In this document: positions 60,689-64,000 of the stretch, in pieces | How positions within the stretch are numbered: the first letter of the stretch is position 1 | Layout: the number at the start of each line of letters is the position of its first letter | NCBI RefSeq assembly: GCF_003752415.1 | Contig: NZ_RKHG01000001.1 | Span: 2,542,001-2,606,000 of the forward strand | Direction: 5' to 3' | Length of the DNA stretch: 64,000 bases | Source: Luteococcus japonicus | Lineage (GTDB): Bacteria > Actinomycetota > Actinomycetes > Propionibacteriales > Propionibacteriaceae | Position numbers and translations under genes: made by a program | The notes under the pieces: generated by a model | What the model saw: the letters and a program-made list of their open reading frames with translations, nothing else | Databases searched by the model: none | What the model was told of the DNA's origin: nothing

Positions 60689-61511
60689 CGTGCCCTCCTA
60701 CCCGGTCTTCATCTAACGATCTCTGCAGAGGCAGCGCCAGAAGTATCGCGGTCCCCTGCCCTGGCAGGCTGTCCACCAGGATGCGCCCTCCATGTCGGGT
60801 GATGATCTGCCGCGTGATCATCATCCCCAGGCCGGTACCGGGTCGCCGGGACTGCCCTACCATGTAGGGCTCGAAGAGCCGCCCACACTGTTCGGCACTC
60901 ATGCCCTGCCCCTCATCGCTGACCTGAAGGACAGCCTCGTCTTCACTGGCGGAGACCTCGATGGTGACTCGGCCAGGCTCTCCAGCATGTCTCACGGCAT
61001 TGTTCACCAGATTCCACAGTGCCTGGCGCAACAGGTCCGGGTCCGCCCATACCTCGATGGGGGGGCCTTGGTCGACCAGAACGATGGGAATGGAGTTGAT
61101 CCGCCGCACCTCCCGAACCGTGGCGCGCACCAGTGAGCGCAACTCGACGCTGACCGGGCGCAGTTCGAAGATCTCCGCCTCAATCTGGGCCTCCACCAAC
61201 AGGTCCTCCGCCATCGCCACCACCTGCCGAGAGTTCGACGCGATGATCTGCACGAACTCCAACTGGCGATCGTTGAGCGGGCCAGGGCTCTGCTCAGCCA
61301 AGAGTTCAGCAGCACCACTGATCAGCGCCAGAGGCGTACGCACCTCGTGACCGAGGACATTGGGCCGCTCCACACGCTGCTCGACCAGCTCAGCCAATCG
61401 ACGCTGGGAACGGTTCATCTGTGACAAGGCGCTGTGTTCCCGCCACCACAACAGGGCGAAGACAACACTGGTCAGCAGCGCCGTCGATGCCACCAAAAAC
61501 CCAGGACCCAC
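60648..61511 (-). CDS. Sensor histidine kinase with minimal N-terminus
   Basis: A 287-residue kinase with one membrane helix (about residues 4-22), a short helical linker, H-box 'LGHEVRTPLALISG', N-box 'ALWNLVNNAVRHAG', G1 'QVSDEGQGM', F-box 'RLFEPYM' and G2 'GTGLGMMITRQII'. No extracellular sensor domain is present. Either it senses through the adjacent solute-binding protein, as HptS does with HptA, or its N-terminus was lost: an IS3-type remnant ends 29 bases before the GTG start. Confidence 0.88.
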   Translation of the reverse strand: MGPGFLVASTALLTSVVFALLWWREHSALSQMNRSQRRLAELVEQRVERPNVLGHEVRTPLALISGAAELLAEQSPGPLNDRQLEFVQIIASNSRQVVAMAEDLLVEAQIEAEIFELRPVSVELRSLVRATVREVRRINSIPIVLVDQGPPIEVWADPDLLRQALWNLVNNAVRHAGEPGRVTIEVSASEDEAVLQVSDEGQGMSAEQCGRLFEPYMVGQSRRPGTGLGMMITRQIITRHGGRILVDSLPGQGTAILLALPLQRSLDEDRVGGHDERGGTSRVGGGR

Positions 61512-61540
61512 TAGCCAATCCTTGCACGTGGGGCCCTGAG

Positions 61541-62052
61541 GGACTGCCCCGGGTTGGTTGACACTGACATCTCAGGTCCGTGAGGGCCTGGTGAGAGGAT
61601 GCATGTCATGCCCAAGCCCCATCCCCAGGAGTTCCGCGACGACGTGATTGTGGTGGCCCGCAAGGGCGAGGCGCCGAATGGCCAGATCGCCAAGGACTTC
61701 GGGATCAGTGAGTCCTGCCTGCGCAACTGGCTGGCCAAGGCCGACCGCGCTGATGCCCCGGCCGGCGACAACCGCTCGGCTGCCGAACTGCGGGAGGCCA
61801 AGAAACGCATCAGGCTGCTGGAACGGGAAAACGAGGTCCTGCGTCGCGCCGCGGCCTATCTGTCTCGTGACATCAACCCAGAATGATGTACCCCTTGGTT
61901 ACCGACTTGGCCCAGGCCAAGGGGGCGCAGGTTCGGGTGCCGGTGGCGGTCTCGTGCGCTCACCCCAGTAGATTTCGAACTGGTCCAACAGACGGTCACA
62001 CAGGCCGCCTGACCAGCCCCTAGAAATCTGTCAACCAAACTGGGGGCAGTCC
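61541..62052 (+). mobile_element. IS3-family deletion derivative with both terminal inverted repeats
   Basis: The left end GGACTGCCCCGGGTTGGTTGACA (from 61541) matches, in inverted orientation, the right end ...GTCAACCAAACTGGGGGCAGTCC (to 62052), with about 20 of 23 positions shared. About 512 bases long, far below the 1.2-1.5 kb of a full element. Intact OrfA and only the first 25 or so codons of OrfB ('MYPLVTDLAQAKGAQVRVP') remain. No clear target duplication is seen. Not self-mobile, but could be moved by a full-length relative. Confidence 0.8.
61608..61886 (+). CDS. IS3-family transposase OrfA (helix-turn-helix)
   Basis: A 92-residue HTH protein, 'KPHPQEFRDDVIVVARKGEAPNGQIAKDFGISESCLRNWLAKADRAD', with a C-terminal leucine-zipper-like 'LREAKKRIRLLERENEVLRRAAAYL'. 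It binds IS ends in complete elements. OrfB, which carries the DDE catalytic core, is nearly all deleted downstream, so transposition in cis is not possible. ATG at 61608 is taken; the frame is intact. Confidence 0.85.
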   Translation: MPKPHPQEFRDDVIVVARKGEAPNGQIAKDFGISESCLRNWLAKADRADAPAGDNRSAAELREAKKRIRLLERENEVLRRAAAYLSRDINPE

Positions 62053-62146
62053 CGACACCGCCAAGTTCATCGAGAAGATCTCAGGGCACCAAAGAGGTCC
62101 AATTCAGGCCTGACAGGCCGAGAACACCCGGCCCTCCCGGCCAAAT

Positions 62147-62211
62147 CAGAGAGCAAAGGAAGGGGCTTGCTGCCGTAGTGGCAGCAAACCCCTTCGATCG
62201 CTCTCTGTTTT
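62147..62211. terminator. Large terminator hairpin with T-tract
   Basis: Outer arms CAGAGAGC (62147-62154) / GCTCTCTG (62200-62207). Inner arms AAGGGGCTTGCTGCC (62160-62174) / GGCAGCAAACCCCTT (62180-62194) have one G-T type mismatch and a GTAGT loop. TTTT follows on the plus strand. It probably ends the minus-strand ligase operon and insulates it from the IS. No gene is found in 61887-62285. Confidence 0.75.
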
Positions 62212-62217
62212 GGCTGG

Positions 62218-62236
62218 CCCCTCGACAGACTCGGGG
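62218..62236. repeat. Copy of the dispersed CCCTCGACAG-CTCGGGG element
   Basis: CCCCTCGACAGACTCGGGG with one change from the core, next to three CTCGGGGAGC-like repeats (62248-62281) before the ligase stop. Confidence 0.65.
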
Positions 62237-62285
62237 GCGAGGGATCCCGCTCGGGGAGCGGGGGTGTCCGCTCGGGGAGCATCGG

Positions 62286-63203
62286 TCAAAGACCCAGACG
62301 GTCCCTCACGTCGGCGGGCCAGGCCGAGACATCCATGCCGTGGCGGACCAGCAGGGCGATCGTCGCGCGCTCCATGCCCATCCCGGCGCACGACGAGTGG
62401 GCGAGCGTTCCGTCGGGCAGGGTGATGCCGAAGTTCTCGCCGAAGTGCGTGCGGTGGGCATTGCCCGAGGCGATGGCGGTCTGCTTGTCGTCGTAGATGT
62501 CGGTGAGCACCTCGAACTTCAAGGCCTCGCTCTTCTGGCCGACGGCCAGCATGCGGCCCGCGCGCCCGAAGAAGGGGTCATTGGCGACGTCGGTGGTCAC
62601 GCCCAGACCCAGGTCCTTGAACAGCGCGACGTAGTTGTTCATCCACACGTCGCGGTGCTCCTGCGCCCCGTCGGCGGTGCCTATGTAGACCTGCTCGTAG
62701 ATCCGGAAGCAGACCATCCGCATCGGGTCCACCTCGGGCTCGTGGCGGAAACACCAGCTACGGGCCTCCACGCGCACCGGCTCGGGCAGCTCCCCGGCAT
62801 AGCGCGGGTACACGTTGTGGCAGGTGGCGGGAACCATCATCAGGCCCGACGGCACCAGGGTGTCGGCCCATTCGCCACCCTCCTCGTAGACCTTCAGCAG
62901 CGCCTTGTGGTCCTTGTCATTGCCCGTGAAGGTGTCGACGGCGCCGGTCAGCTGCGGGAAGCTGGCCAGGTAGTCGGTCTTCAGGTAGGCAGCGCGGGGC
63001 TCCAGCGGCGGGAAGAACATCCGCTGCACCGTCTCGTCGGGCTTCTCGAGGGCCACCAGTGCCTTGGCGAGACCGTCGATGACGGCCTCGAAATCGGCGC
63101 CACGGCCGTAGATGCCATGACTGCCACTGGGGCTCTGGTGCCCCGCCTGCTCAAGCTGCTTCGCGAGCTCGACGCGGGCCTGTTCTCCACTGCCGACCGG
63201 CAT
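62286..63203 (-). CDS. Amino acid:[carrier protein] ligase (truncated class II aaRS homologue)
   Basis: A 305-residue homologue of the atypical seryl-tRNA-synthetase catalytic core without a tRNA-binding domain. Family members activate glycine or alanine and load it onto the phosphopantetheine of a dedicated carrier protein. The three zinc ligands are visible: Cys128 ('VPATCHNVYP'), Glu170 ('FRIYEQVY') and Cys272 ('AHSSCAGMGMERATIALL'), the last within motif 3 with Arg279. 'RSWCFRHEPEVDPMRM' resembles motif 2. The partner carrier protein is encoded 31 bases upstream. Amino-acid preference is not decidable by eye. Confidence 0.92.
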   Translation of the reverse strand: MPVGSGEQARVELAKQLEQAGHQSPSGSHGIYGRGADFEAVIDGLAKALVALEKPDETVQRMFFPPLEPRAAYLKTDYLASFPQLTGAVDTFTGNDKDHKALLKVYEEGGEWADTLVPSGLMMVPATCHNVYPRYAGELPEPVRVEARSWCFRHEPEVDPMRMVCFRIYEQVYIGTADGAQEHRDVWMNNYVALFKDLGLGVTTDVANDPFFGRAGRMLAVGQKSEALKFEVLTDIYDDKQTAIASGNAHRTHFGENFGITLPDGTLAHSSCAGMGMERATIALLVRHGMDVSAWPADVRDRLGL

Positions 63204-63234
63204 GGTGGTTCCTCTCGTTGGAGCTGTGTAGGGG

Positions 63235-63474
63235 TCAGTCCTGCAGGGACTCGACGGCCGCGACGATCCGGCCGATGGTGCCGAAGGTCTCGCGGTTGAG
63301 CATCTCGTCGGGGAATTCGACGTCCAGCTCGTCCTCCAGCCCCAGCATCACGTTGACGCTGGCGTGCGAGGTCATGCCCACCGCGTACAGGTCATCGTCG
63401 AGGCCGATGGTGTTGGCATCGGTGCTCATCCGGCCGTGCTCGGCGAGCACCTGGCGAACGGTCTGTTCGGTCAT
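63235..63474 (-). CDS. Carrier protein for the amino acid ligase
   Basis: A 79-residue acyl-carrier-type protein. The phosphopantetheine attachment Ser36 lies in 'YAVGMTSHASVNVMLGLED', where the usual 'DSL' is 'TSH', as in carrier proteins partnered with aa:CP ligases. The remainder is acidic and helical ('LDVEFPDEMLNRETFGTI'). It would hold the thioester-linked amino acid for the next, unseen enzymes. GGAAGAAGACC precedes the ATG. Confidence 0.92.
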   Translation of the reverse strand: MTEQTVRQVLAEHGRMSTDANTIGLDDDLYAVGMTSHASVNVMLGLEDELDVEFPDEMLNRETFGTIGRIVAAVESLQD

Positions 63475-63486
63475 GGTCTTCTTCCT

Positions 63487-63861
63487 TCAAACTGCGACGG
63501 CGAAGGCCATCGCCATCGTGCGGTCATGGGTGATGGACAGCTCCACCTGGGAGATGCCCTGGCTGGAGGCCCACGTCCGGGCCCGGTCATGGAGCACCAC
63601 ACCCGGCCAGCCACCGGGAGTGGAGATGATCTGGATGTCCGTCCAGGGCAGTGCCCGGTCCGACGGAAAGTGCAGTGCCTTGAAGACGGCCTCCTTGGCG
63701 GCGAAGCGCCCGGCGAAGTGCTGGGCCCGGCGTGCGGGGGAGTGGCCGTCGTGGCCGGTCAACTCCTCGGCCCGGTGGATGCGACGCAGGTAGCGCTCGC
63801 CGAAATGCTCCAGCGCGTCGGCGACCTCGCCGACGTCGACCAGATCGACCCCCGTGTTCAT
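63487..63861 (-). CDS. acpS: Holo-acyl-carrier-protein synthase (AcpS type)
   Basis: A 124-residue phosphopantetheinyl transferase. 'TGVDLVDVGEV' has the metal-binding Asp, 'AGRFAAKEAVFKAL' has the catalytic Glu-Lys motif, and 'VELSITHDRTMAMAFAV' is the C-terminal strand. It probably converts the adjacent carrier protein to its holo form; it may also serve fatty-acid synthesis. ATG 63861 is chosen since it gives the canonical short N-terminus. Lies 12 bases before the carrier gene. Confidence 0.92.
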   Translation of the reverse strand: MNTGVDLVDVGEVADALEHFGERYLRRIHRAEELTGHDGHSPARRAQHFAGRFAAKEAVFKALHFPSDRALPWTDIQIISTPGGWPGVVLHDRARTWASSQGISQVELSITHDRTMAMAFAVAV

Positions 63862-63904
63862 TGGCACCCCCTTGCCATTCCTCACGATAGTGACCAAAGC
63901 CCGC

Positions 63905-64000
63905 TCAAGAGCCGAGAGTGGCCCGCAGCCTGCGCGAACGCAGCAGCTCGTCGCGGATCAACTGGCAGCTGCGCCGACGGGCCCGCACCCCGAACAGGGC
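63905..64000 (-). CDS. C-terminal end of an unidentified protein
   Basis: 31 codons and a TGA stop on the minus strand, ending '...QLIRDELLRSRRLRATLGS'. Arg/Leu-rich and helical. The rest lies beyond the window. It reads toward the acpS gene 44 bases downstream and may belong to the same operon. No family can be assigned. Confidence 0.55.
   Translation of the reverse strand, partial: ALFGVRARRRSCQLIRDELLRSRRLRATLGS

Noticed and set aside
62178-63299. 373-codon plus-strand frame opposite the amino acid ligase
   Set aside because: Antisense shadow; the minus-strand gene keeps all three zinc ligands.

Overview
The window is about 68% G+C with strong C/G-ending codon use, TANNNT-type -10 boxes and many probably leaderless genes. 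It also carries polyphosphate glucokinase and a DUF3516 helicase. This points to a high-GC Actinomycetota chromosome; a Propionibacteriaceae-like host is an inference from gene content. No rRNA, tRNA or CRISPR array was seen.

Layout. 1-9.5 kb: end of an APC amino-acid permease, a nuclease, a YbhB-like protein, a secreted SGNH hydrolase, a long helicase, CcdA, a catalytically degenerate KDPG-aldolase-like protein, a DsbA-like protein and a TetR regulator. 9.6-17.2 kb: an SH3b cell-envelope protein, a multiply frameshifted gene, glucose-6-phosphate isomerase, an 868-residue fusion of a P-loop kinase-like domain to a GH13_18 sucrose-phosphorylase-like enzyme, and a DUF218 protein. 17.3-31.6 kb: the polysaccharide-initiating sugar transferase with an unusually structured upstream region, UDP-glucose dehydrogenase, an aldo/keto reductase, a four-gene osmoprotectant ABC importer, a dead ClC-channel remnant, arginyl-tRNA synthetase, and a tightly overlapping SbnA-like/FAD-NAD/Y4yA-like operon.

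31.6-53.9 kb is mostly a surface-polysaccharide locus. A long minus-strand set runs from a GH16 glycanase through a GT87 enzyme, an FAD oxidoreductase, a deacetylase, UDP-GlcNAc 2-epimerase, a DMT transporter and a methyltransferase to a GT2. A divergent plus-strand set holds a second GH16 enzyme, a Wzz/BY-kinase, a Wzy-like polymerase and a GT2. Wzx (minus strand), WcaF-like, WcaI-like, Gmd, GDP-fucose synthase and another GT87 follow. Together with the transferase at 17.3 kb and UDP-glucose dehydrogenase this forms a nearly complete Wzx/Wzy pathway, probably for a fucose- and uronate-containing, O-acetylated polymer. Several genes between 39 and 49 kb look less GC-biased than their neighbours, suggesting acquisition.

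53.9-64 kb: a broken IS110 transposase, then a minus-strand block of histidine kinase, response regulator, solute-binding protein, fused permease and ATPase, with a GlpT-type antiporter below it. This resembles organophosphate-sensing systems such as HptARS/UhpT and PgtABCP. An IS3-family deletion derivative with both terminal inverted repeats lies 29 bp upstream of the kinase start. The window ends with an amino acid:[carrier protein] ligase, its carrier protein and a holo-ACP synthase, followed by the tail of another gene.
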